Source: Adhaeribacter swui (GTDB taxonomy: Bacteria > Bacteroidota > Bacteroidia > Cytophagales > Hymenobacteraceae). Taken from it: a stretch of DNA of 64,000 nt. The DNA is taken from assembly GCF_014217805.1 (NCBI RefSeq), contig NZ_CP055155.1, positions 1 through 64,000 of the forward strand, written 5' to 3'. Below the pieces are notes generated by a model, which saw only the letters and a list, made by a program, of their open reading frames with translations, was not told where the DNA came from and searched no databases. This document shows, one piece after another, positions 8,317-17,678 of this stretch (its first letter is position 1; each line of letters starts with the position of its first letter). The position numbers and the translations under genes are program-made.

Positions 8317-10581
8317 TTACCAAAATAAACTCCAGCTTAAACGGGCGAAAAAAGGTATTCCCGGCGTAAAATGAATTTCGTTGACGGGAGTTGCTTCCGT
8401 TTGCAACCGGCTCTCGGTGGCAAACTGTGTTTCTTTCCAGCGGGTATTAAACAGGTTCTGTACCGATAATCCAAGCTGCTGCTTTTTAAAGGAGTAGTTC
8501 GCTTGTAAATCGTTCACAAAATATCCATTCGCTACTAAAGAATTATCTTCGTTAGCCGGTCGGTCACCCATGTAGCGGTAACGCAAAGAACCACTGTACC
8601 GTCCTGCTCCTTGCCAGCTCAATCCGCCAGCAGAAGTTAAAAGCGGGGCCAGCGGCAAATAATATTGTCCTTCTGTTTCGCCTAAAGCGCGGGACTTGGC
8701 GGCACTGATATCGGCATCGGCATATAGATAATCAGTAAGCTGATAACGTATAGATAAATCTAAACCGGTTCGCTGGGACCGACCGCTTGGCTCTACTACC
8801 CCTTCGTCCCCCACGTACACAAATTCCTGCTCCAGCCACAAATACCAAGCGGCAGCATTTACTAGCAAACGAGGGTAAGGCTTCCAAACAAAGCCTAAAT
8901 CACTGCCGTAAGCAGCTGGTAAAATCTGGCGGCCATTCTGCGGCACTACCACCCGGGTGTCATTGGAGTGAAATCCTTTGCCAGATTTTAGATAAATTTG
9001 TACCTGGGTGGAAGGCGTATAATACAAGTTCAGTTTTGGCGAAAGGATTGAAGCCGAAGCATTCGCCTTACTGGCCGGAGTTGTTAGCAAATTTTCATAT
9101 TGGTTGCGGAATACATCGAATCGCAACCCAGCCGTAGCTGTCCATTGAGGAGACAATTGTAAAAATTCATCAATGTAAATACCAGCATTAATCTCATTGA
9201 TATTGCCGAGCTGATACTGTTCCAGGGTTTCTACCCGGTTCTTGGTATGAGAAAGCTCCGTTTCTTTCGTAAGATCTTGCCGGTACTGGATACCCACCGT
9301 CGAAGTCAGTTCTTTGTTACCCAATGCCAAATTACTGGTGAAACTACCGTTATACCCCCATAAATGCCGGTTTTCTTTTTGCCGGATCTGATCCCCGTTA
9401 ATAGAATCTTCCCGGAAAAAGGTGAAGTTAGAATAAAGCTCAAAATCGTATTTGCTGTAAAATAACTGGTGACGGATTACATTGTTATTCGGCGTGACGG
9501 TGACTAGTTCCGCATTCAAGTTCGTGCGGCTTGTTTCGCCCCCTTCATTGGGATCAATGGAGCCGAAAAAGCCAATCAAGCCGCTGGCCACCGCCCGGTC
9601 CGGAATCTGACCGGAGTGATTCCATTTACTGTAGAAAGTGGAGCCGGTAAGTGTCAACCGGGTAGCTTCCGATAAATGTCCGTGGAACTTACCAAACAGG
9701 TTCAGCCGGTTAAACTTTTGCGGATTATCAAAGTACCCGTTGGAAAAAGAGTATTCGGAAGCAATAAACGCCGACTGTTGTTTTTCTTTGCCCCGCTCAC
9801 CGAGTAAGTCAAATATGCCCACCGCCCGGTAAGTATCATACTGGCCCGCTTCCAGCTTGATCATGTTGCTGTCGATCGTGCTCCGAGTTTTAAAATTGAC
9901 GTAGCCCGCCGTAGCTAAGTTACCTTGACTCACTTGATATGGACCCTTGCCAAAATCTACGTTTTGGACCAGTTCTGGAATGACAAAATGGAGATCCGCG
10001 TAGCCTTGGCCATGGGCGTGGGAGACCATGTTGACGGGCATTCCGTCGACACTTAATCGGATATCGGTCCCGTGGTCCAGGTCAAAACCGCGTAAGAAGA
10101 TCTGTTCGGCTTTACCGCCACCCGCATGCTGACCAATAAATAAACCAGGTACCAGCCGTAAAATCTCCTGCGAATTAGTTATGGGTCGCAGTTTAATATC
10201 CAAGCTGCTAATTAACTGCTGATCTTCGGTTTGTGGCTGCAAAATTGTGACTTGGCTCAACGCAATGGCCGTTGGCAGTAGTTTGGTAACAACTGAGATA
10301 GCTTGATCTTCCTGGACAACCACACTAATGGTTTGCCGCACGTAACCCAAGAGAGAAATTTCTATCTGGTAAGTGCCGGCCATTAATTTGTCGAACCTAT
10401 ATTTTCCTAAAGTATTGGTATAAATAACTTTTTGGGGACTCTTAAGGGTAATTGCCACGTTGGACAGGGGCTGTTCACTGGTATTATTCACGATCGTTCC
10501 CGTAATGCTTCCCCCCAAATGCGCATGCACTGTTGAACAAAAGAGTAACAAGCAAATAGTAAAGAGTAGCGTCTGTTTCAT
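8317..10581 (-). CDS. TonB-dependent outer-membrane receptor
   Basis: A 754-residue protein. It has a signal peptide (cleavage near VHAHLGG), a carboxypeptidase-like regulatory domain (about 25-95, 'GSITGTIVNN...KYRFDKL'), a plug domain ('LRPITNSQEILRLVPGLF', 'IFLRGFDLDHGTDI') and a ~500-residue beta-barrel with a C-terminal aromatic residue. The plug segment 'VSHAHGQGYADLHFVIPE' has a His-rich loop typical of a subgroup often found with DUF4331 proteins. The substrate is unknown; metal or metal-complex uptake is a guess from the His-rich plug. It is transcribed divergently from the DUF4331-TPR pair across a 512-bp spacer, suggesting shared regulation. Confidence 0.85.
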   Translation of the reverse strand: MKQTLLFTICLLLFCSTVHAHLGGSITGTIVNNTSEQPLSNVAITLKSPQKVIYTNTLGKYRFDKLMAGTYQIEISLLGYVRQTISVVVQEDQAISVVTKLLPTAIALSQVTILQPQTEDQQLISSLDIKLRPITNSQEILRLVPGLFIGQHAGGGKAEQIFLRGFDLDHGTDIRLSVDGMPVNMVSHAHGQGYADLHFVIPELVQNVDFGKGPYQVSQGNLATAGYVNFKTRSTIDSNMIKLEAGQYDTYRAVGIFDLLGERGKEKQQSAFIASEYSFSNGYFDNPQKFNRLNLFGKFHGHLSEATRLTLTGSTFYSKWNHSGQIPDRAVASGLIGFFGSIDPNEGGETSRTNLNAELVTVTPNNNVIRHQLFYSKYDFELYSNFTFFREDSINGDQIRQKENRHLWGYNGSFTSNLALGNKELTSTVGIQYRQDLTKETELSHTKNRVETLEQYQLGNINEINAGIYIDEFLQLSPQWTATAGLRFDVFRNQYENLLTTPASKANASASILSPKLNLYYTPSTQVQIYLKSGKGFHSNDTRVVVPQNGRQILPAAYGSDLGFVWKPYPRLLVNAAAWYLWLEQEFVYVGDEGVVEPSGRSQRTGLDLSIRYQLTDYLYADADISAAKSRALGETEGQYYLPLAPLLTSAGGLSWQGAGRYSGSLRYRYMGDRPANEDNSLVANGYFVNDLQANYSFKKQQLGLSVQNLFNTRWKETQFATESRLQTEATPVNEIHFTPGIPFFARLSWSLFW

Positions 10582-11093
10582 ATAGGCTAAATAAAATTAA
10601 ATTATAAAATAAAAAAGTTGAAGGTAAGCGCGTGATAGTGGTCCTATTGATCCTGGATTTTGAAAGATTCCAGTACTACAATAAAAATGAGCCGTAAGGG
10701 AAAGTTACTGTATGATCTACGAAGATCAGGTTACCTTTGGATTTTGAAATGCATAACTAAGCGCGTCATTATCAAGCATAATGTTCGTTTAAACAATTAA
10801 ATGCTGAGAAATAACTTCTTTAATTTTTTATTATTCCTTTCTCCTTTTATTTGAAAAAGTGACTCTTCTTAGGACTGGTTTTAACTTTTCGTAAGCATTT
10901 AAAATTTCAAAATTGGCCTTTCTGATTCAGAATAGCCATATTTTATTTTTTAAATAATTTATATAACTATTTTTTAGGAACGTGCAATCCAGCCGCAATA
11001 CTACTTCGTAGGTGCTCTTTACATTCCGTTAATAATCAGCTGATTATTTAATCCCCTGCTTTTCTTAACAACAAGTAAACTTTAAAAAAGCCT
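10582..11093. other. Divergent promoter region between TonB receptor and DUF4331 genes
   Basis: No gene is seen. The region is AT-rich on the right half and must carry both promoters. The clearest structure is the perfect palindrome at 11031-11048. Confidence 0.5.
11031..11048. promoter_or_regulatory. 18-bp perfect palindrome, operator candidate
   Basis: AATAATCAGCTGATTATT is its own reverse complement. It lies 45 bp before the DUF4331 start codon, where a dimeric regulator could bind or a 5'-UTR hairpin could form. Confidence 0.4.
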
Positions 11094-13514
11094 ATGAGAA
11101 TGTTTACCAAGTCTGGCCTGCTTAAATCCGGGCTGATAGTAGCGGCTGTGGCCTCGCTATCCGTATTTGCCACGCGTTACAATTATTTGGAGTCTTCCAG
11201 CCACCGGGAAGCTCCTATAATTGCCAATGATCCCCTCGCCGATAATACCGACGTGTACGCTTTCCGCAATCCCCGGAACAAAGACAACATGGTATTAATT
11301 GCGAACTACGTTCCTTTTCAGCATCCGCACGGTGCCCCCAACTTTTATAGTTTTGGGGAGAACATTGCCTACGACATCCACATTAAGAACGATGCCAGCA
11401 AGAAAGAAGATGATATCTTGTACCGCTTTGAGTTTAAAATAACCAACGAAGATCCAACTACCCACTTTTACATCCGGTTAGGTAAGCAAAATCAAAAAAC
11501 TACTTATACCTGTAAAAAAAGTATGGATGGCGGTAAAACCTTTACCACCATCATCAGCAACGGCATCGTGCCCCCTTACAACGTAGGTCCGCGCAGTATT
11601 CAAAGTGCCGTGGGTTTAAACAGCGATTACGACAAACTGATGCAAGGGGCTATTATGACGGCTAGTACCGGCGAAAAAGTTTTTTGCGGTCCGGTAGATG
11701 ATCCGTTTTTTGTGGATATCGGAGGCATTGAAGATTTAGGCAACAACCGGCCGAACAAGCCAGTTGACGGTTTGAAAAGATTAAATGTGCACACCATTGC
11801 CATGGACATTCCCATAGAAATGCTTAATAAAGAAGGCCAAAAAGTGAGCCAAGCCTGGAGCATTCTGGATCCGGATTTTATCATTGGGGTTTGGGCTTCG
11901 GCCAGCCGGCGGAAGATTATGGTACGCGAGAGCAACGGTAAGATCAAACACGAAGGCGAGTACGTGCAGGTTTCAAGATTGGGGATGCCCCTCACCAACG
12001 AGGTGATTATTCCGATTGGTAAAAAAGACGAATGGAACAGTGTTTCTTCTAATAAGGACTCCAAAGAGTTTGAGCAGTACTTCACTAATCCAGAGCTGGC
12101 CCTGTACATGGATGATTCTAAATTCGGTAAAGCGGTGCCGGGTTTAGCTCCATTGCGCATTCAAACCAAATCACTTGGTAAGTATGACTTCCGGAATGGA
12201 GCGGATGGTTTATATTCATTGTTAGGCAATCCTGCTACCAAAGGCACCGCGTTGGACACCAAACTATTTGGCAATTACTTACTCCGGGATAATGAACCTC
12301 GCTCCGTAGATTTACTACCCATTTTCATGACCGGAGTACCAAACTTGCCCCCCTACCAACTCGCTACGGGTAAGAAAGATGGTAATCCCTTAGCGGCCGG
12401 AAAGCCATTTATTAATAACTTTTTGCCTACTTTCGGGGACATGTTGCGGGTAAATATGTCTACCCCCGTGACTACCCGGGAATCGCCGGATTTTAGCAGT
12501 TTAGGTTTAATCCAAGCTGCCGTGCTGGGCTTAACGGACCCACGTTGGAATAAAACCAGATTCGTGCAATTTATTCCCAATATGGATGGCTTTCCGAACG
12601 GACGCCGGTTAGAAGATGATGTCGTACGGATTGAATTACAAGCCGTAAGTGGCGTGGTGCTGGCTGCTATTGGATTAGGCTACGACGATTATGATGTAAA
12701 AGCAGGCGCCGGAGTTATTGGGGATGTGGAACAACAGCACAACAGTGATCCGATTTTAATTACGCCACCAACCGGCACTATTATAACTGATATCCGTTCG
12801 GCTACCTTTGGTACGGGTAAAGGCAGTAGTTACGATAACTTTAAATTTGATGCTAGTTGCCAAAAAGATGTTACTGATATCGTACGTACTTACTATGCGG
12901 CTCGCTTAACCGACTTTGAACCTAATTACCAGATCCCGGTAAACCGTAACGTTTTAGGAAATCCGTGTCCGGGTTCAGAGAAGAGTTTACTAGTTTTAGC
13001 CGATTATCGCACCCCGGCTAGTCTGGCTACCCAAGATTTAGTGAATGTTTTAACCTTTACTACGGGGGTCGAGAAAAACGATGCGCCGCTCCCTGGTCGC
13101 TTCCCATTTGAAGCCAGACCTTGGGAAGGGTTTTCCTACGGTGGCCATGGGAACGAAAATGGCAGTGGTAACATTGACCCTAGCCTAAGTGCCAGTATAG
13201 CCCCTTACCAAGCACCCACTAGTATGAATTTAGGCACCCCTGATGTTATGTTAAAACAACTGGAAGGCTTTCCCAATCCAAGTCGGGATAAAACTACCTT
13301 CCGCTATCACATCGGACAATCTTCGCAGGTAAGCTTACAAATTTACGACGCGAACGGCAACCTGGTCGCCACCCCGGTGAATAAAGAACCAAGAGCTGCT
13401 GGCACCTACGAAGTGTCGGTAGATGTGAGCAAGTACAAAGGAGGAATTTACTATGTTCGGGTGGTAAACGGCGTAGCTTCTGATCAATCTTTAAAATTTA
13501 TAGTTTCTAAGTAA
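11094..13514 (+). CDS. DUF4331 protein with T9SS sorting domain
   Basis: An 806-residue exported protein. It has an N-terminal signal or anchor (LIVAAVASLSVFA) and then the DUF4331 signature 'SSHREAPIIANDPLADNTDVYAFRNP' (shown in part). A long DUF4331 body follows, with a C-terminal T9SS type A sorting domain from about residue 725 ('LEGFPNPSRDKTTFRYHI' to 'YYVRVVNG...LKFIVSK'). The protein is thus predicted to be secreted and attached at the cell surface by the type IX system. The function of DUF4331 is unknown. Downstream, after a strong terminator, lies a TPR gene; upstream and divergent is a TonB receptor. This trio recurs in Bacteroidota (family knowledge). Confidence 0.85.
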   Translation: MRMFTKSGLLKSGLIVAAVASLSVFATRYNYLESSSHREAPIIANDPLADNTDVYAFRNPRNKDNMVLIANYVPFQHPHGAPNFYSFGENIAYDIHIKNDASKKEDDILYRFEFKITNEDPTTHFYIRLGKQNQKTTYTCKKSMDGGKTFTTIISNGIVPPYNVGPRSIQSAVGLNSDYDKLMQGAIMTASTGEKVFCGPVDDPFFVDIGGIEDLGNNRPNKPVDGLKRLNVHTIAMDIPIEMLNKEGQKVSQAWSILDPDFIIGVWASASRRKIMVRESNGKIKHEGEYVQVSRLGMPLTNEVIIPIGKKDEWNSVSSNKDSKEFEQYFTNPELALYMDDSKFGKAVPGLAPLRIQTKSLGKYDFRNGADGLYSLLGNPATKGTALDTKLFGNYLLRDNEPRSVDLLPIFMTGVPNLPPYQLATGKKDGNPLAAGKPFINNFLPTFGDMLRVNMSTPVTTRESPDFSSLGLIQAAVLGLTDPRWNKTRFVQFIPNMDGFPNGRRLEDDVVRIELQAVSGVVLAAIGLGYDDYDVKAGAGVIGDVEQQHNSDPILITPPTGTIITDIRSATFGTGKGSSYDNFKFDASCQKDVTDIVRTYYAARLTDFEPNYQIPVNRNVLGNPCPGSEKSLLVLADYRTPASLATQDLVNVLTFTTGVEKNDAPLPGRFPFEARPWEGFSYGGHGNENGSGNIDPSLSASIAPYQAPTSMNLGTPDVMLKQLEGFPNPSRDKTTFRYHIGQSSQVSLQIYDANGNLVATPVNKEPRAAGTYEVSVDVSKYKGGIYYVRVVNGVASDQSLKFIVSK

Positions 13515-13528
13515 TTACGATCTGCTAG

Positions 13529-13557
13529 TAAAGGTCAGGCAAAGTGCCTGACCTTTA
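13529..13557 (+). terminator. Intrinsic terminator after the DUF4331 gene
   Basis: A perfect 11-bp stem AAAGGTCAGGC / GCCTGACCTTT (12 with the flanking T-A pair) with a 5-base loop, 15 bp after the stop codon. It would reduce read-through into the TPR gene only 27 bp further on. Confidence 0.75.
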
Positions 13558-13584
13558 TTAATAGTTAAAACAGCATGGAATGTT

Positions 13585-14925
13585 ATGAAAAAAAACTACT
13601 TCTATACGGCTAGCTTGGTATTATTGGTGATAGCAGGCATCGTGCTTTTTCAAAAATACCAAAATCAATCAAAGCCTATTCCGCCGCTCCGTGAACGCCA
13701 GGGTCCTATTTCTACGACTAGCGAATGGCTAAATACGAAAGCCGCCATTCAGGGCCTGCAGCGTAAACTTCGCGAGCAGCCCGGTGATTTAAAAAGTAAA
13801 TTATTACTCGCTTTTGCCTACATGCAGGAAGCCCGCGTCACCGGCGAGCATCCTTATTATTATCCAGCGGCCCTTCAATTAGTAGAAGAAATTTTGGATC
13901 GGGAACCGGATGATCAAGTATTAATGTACGAGGCTACCGTGGCTAAGGCCACCATCCAATTATCGCTACACCAATTTGCGAAAGCCTTGAAAACCGGGAA
14001 AGCGGCTTTAGAGATTAATGACCGGGGTGCGGCAGTTTACGGGGTATTATGCGATGCAAACGTAGAATTGGGCCATTACGAAGAAGCTATTGCCATGGCG
14101 GACAAAATGGCTTCCTTACGCCCGGATTTAAAATCATACTCGCGGGTATCATATCTGCGCGAAATTAACGGGGATATGCCCGGCGCCATAGAAGCCATGC
14201 AGCTAGCCGTTGACGCCGGTTTTCCGGGTTTAGAACAAACTGCTTGGGTGACAGTAACACTGGGCAGTTTGTACGAAAAAACTGGTGACCTAAAAAGCGC
14301 CGAGGCGCAGTATAATCAAACGTTAGCACAATCGCCCAATTACGCTTTTGCCTTAGGAGGTTTAGGTCGCTTAGCGGTTAAACAAAAAGACTATCAGACC
14401 GCCGAAAAGTTATTTACGCAAGCTGCCGGCATTATTCCGGAGTTTTCTTTTCAAGAGGAACTAGTCCGGCTTTACCAGCAACAAGGTAGAACTTTAAAAG
14501 CCCAAGCTACTATGGAAGATTTGCTGAAGGGACTGGAAGAAGATCAGGAAGCTGGTCACGTCGTAGACTTAGAGTTGGCTAATATTCACCTACACTTAGG
14601 CAAAGACCCTGCTAAAGCTCTTTTATACGCTTTAAAGGAGTACCACCGACGGCCTGATAATATAGATGTTTGTAAAGCTTTAGCTGAAATTTATTATCAA
14701 AAACGGGATTATAGAACTGCCGCTACTTATTTAAAAAAGGCTACTCGTACCAGTAGCCAGGAAGCAAGCTTGGTTTGCCTAGAAGGTTTGATTACATATC
14801 ATTTGGGTGACCAGGTACAGGGTGCTCATCTTATTCAAAAATCATTGGTCCTTAATCCTTACCAAAATACAACACTTAGCACCGAAGGTCAACAGTTAGT
14901 TAATAAAGCTATTTCCAAAATCTAA
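13585..14925 (+). CDS. TPR-repeat protein with N-terminal membrane anchor
   Basis: A 446-residue protein. It has one N-terminal transmembrane helix (ASLVLLVIAGIVLFQ, about residues 9-23), followed by roughly eight to ten tetratricopeptide-like repeats ('YEEAIAMADKMASLRPDL', 'GDLKSAEAQYNQTLAQSPNYAFALGGLG', 'YQTAEKLFTQAAGIIP'). It probably faces the periplasm and acts as a protein-protein scaffold. It follows the DUF4331 gene on the same strand, so it likely works with it. The specific partner is unknown. Confidence 0.8.
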   Translation: MKKNYFYTASLVLLVIAGIVLFQKYQNQSKPIPPLRERQGPISTTSEWLNTKAAIQGLQRKLREQPGDLKSKLLLAFAYMQEARVTGEHPYYYPAALQLVEEILDREPDDQVLMYEATVAKATIQLSLHQFAKALKTGKAALEINDRGAAVYGVLCDANVELGHYEEAIAMADKMASLRPDLKSYSRVSYLREINGDMPGAIEAMQLAVDAGFPGLEQTAWVTVTLGSLYEKTGDLKSAEAQYNQTLAQSPNYAFALGGLGRLAVKQKDYQTAEKLFTQAAGIIPEFSFQEELVRLYQQQGRTLKAQATMEDLLKGLEEDQEAGHVVDLELANIHLHLGKDPAKALLYALKEYHRRPDNIDVCKALAEIYYQKRDYRTAATYLKKATRTSSQEASLVCLEGLITYHLGDQVQGAHLIQKSLVLNPYQNTTLSTEGQQLVNKAISKI

Positions 14926-14964
14926 TTAGGACAACTGGATTACGGAAGATCTAATATTTCAGTC

Positions 14965-15011
14965 ATCATTAGTTATATATTCAAAAGCTATTTGAATATA
15001 TAACTAATGAT
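14965..15011. terminator. Very stable 21-bp hairpin downstream of the TPR gene
   Basis: A perfect 21-bp inverted repeat (arms 14965-14985 and 14991-15011) with a 5-base AGCTA loop, about 40 bp after the TPR stop. It is AT-rich and lacks a long T tail. It may terminate transcription or protect the 3' end. The remaining sequence up to 15305 shows no gene. Confidence 0.5.
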
Positions 15012-15305
15012 CAAAAGTATCAAAGCACCTTATCAGAAAAATCAAAAAAGGCTTTAAGCTTAATTCACTTGTCTTATAAGTAGGAATATGTAAAATGACT
15101 TTTTGCAGTTTCAGCAAGATAATCGTTTTCCAAGATTTTTTTGTAAAAAAATTAGAGAGCTAGATCTTGAAGAATCAATGGTTTACCTTTTCTAAAGTCT
15201 TGCAAATTCGAGAGGTATCGGCTAGATAAGATTACTTTTTCAAGAGGTAGACTTATCCTGATCAATTCCAATCGCCAGAGTCACCAAACTAGGTTGTCTT
15301 GGGCT

Positions 15306-15642
15306 TTAAGCAGTTGCCAGTATACTGGCTACTTCGTCCAGTACTAACGGCTTATTTAAAAAGCGCACAACATTGGCGTAAGTAGTGGACCGCTGCCGAT
15401 CCAGCTCACTGGTAGAAGAAGTTAAGATATACACTTTATGGCTCATAAAAACTGCCAACCATCTAGACTGGCATATTGAGATCCAAAAATATCAACGCGG
15501 GGTTCACCTCCTGTAAGGGGCTCAATGCTTGTTGCGGGTCGGTATAATCGCAGATCTGTAAACGCTCATCCACATTTTGGATAATTTTCTTGGTGACAAA
15601 ATTATTAATCAGATTATCATCTACCAACATCACTATTTTCAT
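15306..15642 (-). pseudogene. Broken response-regulator receiver gene
   Basis: The frame starts at 15642 with MKIVMLVDDNLINNF, the acidic pocket, and reaches the phospho-acceptor motif LIFLDLNMPV before a TAG at 15463-15465. Past the stop, a shifted frame gives DGWQFL and then, in another frame, HKVYILTSS (the Ser/Thr switch) and NVVRFLNKPL (the Lys switch), ending at 15306. A CheY-like protein should have roughly 15-25 more residues between DGWQFL and HKVYILTSS. So there are at least two lesions: a likely one-base deletion at GTC(C)TAGAT and an internal deletion. It lies 7 bp downstream of the GAF/HisKA gene in the same direction, as its former partner. Confidence 0.85.
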
Positions 15643-15649
15643 TCTACTT

Positions 15650-16483
15650 TTAAGCTTTAAGCGTTATTAAATCTATCGTCGCTTTATTTATTACTTCTTG
15701 TAAAGCGACATCTAAATCGTTAGAAGATGTTTTTAACATCGGCATGATTTCACTCTTCAGTTGCTCTGCTTCGCAAAAGTCGACAATAGCAATCAAACCT
15801 AATATCCGACTCAAGGGCTCCCGCACTTGATGAGCATTTAAAACCGAAATCTCTAACAACTTTTCATTCTTTTGGGCAATCTCTTGCGTCCGGAGCTGAA
15901 TTGTTTCTTGTTGTTGCTCCATAATGGAATTTATCGTTGTATTCTGGTTCTGGATAACATGAAAAGCGGCTTGTAGTTCTTGAAACAAACAAATCTCTAC
16001 TAATTTAGTCTCCAGCGCTTCGGCAACCATCTTCAGGATAACAACTTCCTTTTGGGTAAAACTCCGGCTTTTACCGCTTAACAAGGAGACGGTTGTCCGT
16101 TGATCAGTGTTGTTACTAAATAACCAGCCCCATAATTTAGGTTCCTCCGAATCAGGTAAGTCAAATTTCTCGGGCAACCCGAAAGTTTCCGGCTCACTCC
16201 AATAAATCGGCATCTTTCTGGCCAGTAATACTTTTTCTACATAGAAATAATCGGCTGCCGCCTGCACCTGAACACTCGTTTCCTGACCCGCTACCATTAA
16301 GTGAATACATTGCTGGTTTCGGTAAAAACTAACCCGGAAGAAATGATAATTAAATAAGTACTTAAGATTGATTTTAAAACAGGTAGCTACTTCTTCAAAG
16401 GTGCGGCACCGGATTAAACTATTCGAAAACTTAGAAAAAGCTTCGTAGGTAACCCGCAAAACCTGGTTGGCGGCTATTGGCAA
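15650..16483 (-). CDS. GAF-HisKA-like sensor protein without ATPase domain
   Basis: A 277-residue cytosolic protein. Residues ~20-165 look like a GAF-type sensor domain. A coiled-coil linker follows (~170-215, 'IMEQQQETIQLRTQEIAQKNEKL' in part), then a dimerisation/H-box-like segment 'NAHQVREPLSRILGLI' with a candidate phospho-His. The protein ends about 45 residues later, and no HATPase_c domain follows. It therefore cannot autophosphorylate alone. It could be a decayed hybrid kinase, since its response regulator next door is broken, or a scaffold phosphotransfer protein. It is 24 bp downstream of the CMD-family gene. Confidence 0.7.
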   Translation of the reverse strand: MPIAANQVLRVTYEAFSKFSNSLIRCRTFEEVATCFKINLKYLFNYHFFRVSFYRNQQCIHLMVAGQETSVQVQAAADYFYVEKVLLARKMPIYWSEPETFGLPEKFDLPDSEEPKLWGWLFSNNTDQRTTVSLLSGKSRSFTQKEVVILKMVAEALETKLVEICLFQELQAAFHVIQNQNTTINSIMEQQQETIQLRTQEIAQKNEKLLEISVLNAHQVREPLSRILGLIAIVDFCEAEQLKSEIMPMLKTSSNDLDVALQEVINKATIDLITLKA

Positions 16484-16507
16484 GATGGTAAATTAGTTTA
16501 AGAAAAC

Positions 16508-17095
16508 TTAAAATTGGGCTTCCGTTAATTCGTTATCTATTTTAATGCCCGAAATGGTGGCTAGCGTATTGAGCATGTTTACTAAATCTGCCTGGGCCAT
16601 TAGTTCCTGTATTTCTTGTTCAGTAAAACCTTCTTGCAAGAGTTTCTCGAAATCAGTATTGGTTAAATCCTGCGCATTTAATGCCGCTTTGGTTACTAAT
16701 TTAATCGCCGATTTATAACTATTCGGCAATAAAGGAGAATCTAAATCGGTGGTTACTTGAAAATCAGGTTCTTCGCTAATCATTCGGCTCATACTATCGG
16801 CAAAAAGACCATGGGCATGCGCGCAGTATTCACAACCCCGTTCTTTGGACACATTGTAGATAATGAGCTGCTTTAAGATGTTAGGCACTTCTCCTTCGAT
16901 CAGAGTCGAACGTAATTTCGCCCAATTACCCCGGAGCAAAGTCGCGTTACTCCCCTGACATTTAAACCAATTAAGTACAAATGGGAGTTGTAAAACTTGC
17001 ATGGTTTCTTCGTAAATAGCTTTTACCTCAGAATTCGCTTCCTGATAAGGTACAATCTTGAATCTGGTATTGGGCAAAGTAGCAGCTGAATGCAT
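16508..17095 (-). CDS. Carboxymuconolactone decarboxylase / AhpD-like protein
   Basis: A 195-residue all-helical protein. The CMD/AhpD signature CEYCAHAHGLFAD is at about residues 81-93; the CxxC plus His form the peroxidase-type redox site. Such proteins detoxify peroxides or act as redox partners. It has no signal peptide, so it is cytosolic. It is the first gene of an apparent operon with the GAF/HisKA protein and the broken response regulator, hinting at an oxidative-stress sensing module. The exact substrate is unknown. Confidence 0.8.
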   Translation of the reverse strand: MHSAATLPNTRFKIVPYQEANSEVKAIYEETMQVLQLPFVLNWFKCQGSNATLLRGNWAKLRSTLIEGEVPNILKQLIIYNVSKERGCEYCAHAHGLFADSMSRMISEEPDFQVTTDLDSPLLPNSYKSAIKLVTKAALNAQDLTNTDFEKLLQEGFTEQEIQELMAQADLVNMLNTLATISGIKIDNELTEAQF

Positions 17096-17678
17096 CTAAC
17101 GGTTATAAGTAGCTTAAAATCTAATTTTTATCAAGATTACGGCTAATTTGAATAAAACCCAATGGAACTACTTACTTCTATATAATAATAATAAGCTGTG
17201 CTATGCGATTATAAGATAAATGCAAATCAAAATTATGTAGCTACTATCAGCAGCGCATTACTGGATTCCTTCGGGAGATGGTAGAGCATACCGGTATATT
17301 AATCGATTACTTGGGCTTGCTTAGGTGTACAATTCTTTTAATTTTTGATTACCCAACTTATCTGACTATTAGTTGATAACTCCTTTATATTGCTAAATTT
17401 CCGATAGGTACAGATATTTTAAACAATTTAAATACAATCTTAGGAAAATGGCCCTTTTTCGAAACTAGTTTTGATCCATTTTCAAGTTAGGCAATTGAGT
17501 TTTGCCTTTTAATTTACGATTATCTAGCCACCCAATGTCTTGCGTAAATAAAATACAATTATAACCAGAAGATACAACAATCAAGTATACTGTAAGAGAC
17601 TTAACGCGTACAACGAGCAAATTCAAAAAGAATTACTTATCTAATCAGACTTTTTTATCAATTGAAAATACAATAGTT
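17096..17678. other. 583-bp intergenic region
   Basis: It lies between the divergently read CMD gene and the DUF305 gene. No open reading frame, RNA gene or strong hairpin was recognised. It must hold both promoters. The sequence is AT-rich. Confidence 0.5.

Noticed and set aside
11627-12160. 177-codon minus-strand frame in the DUF4331 gene
   Set aside because: It is a shadow of a clear coding sequence; composition mirrors the opposite strand.
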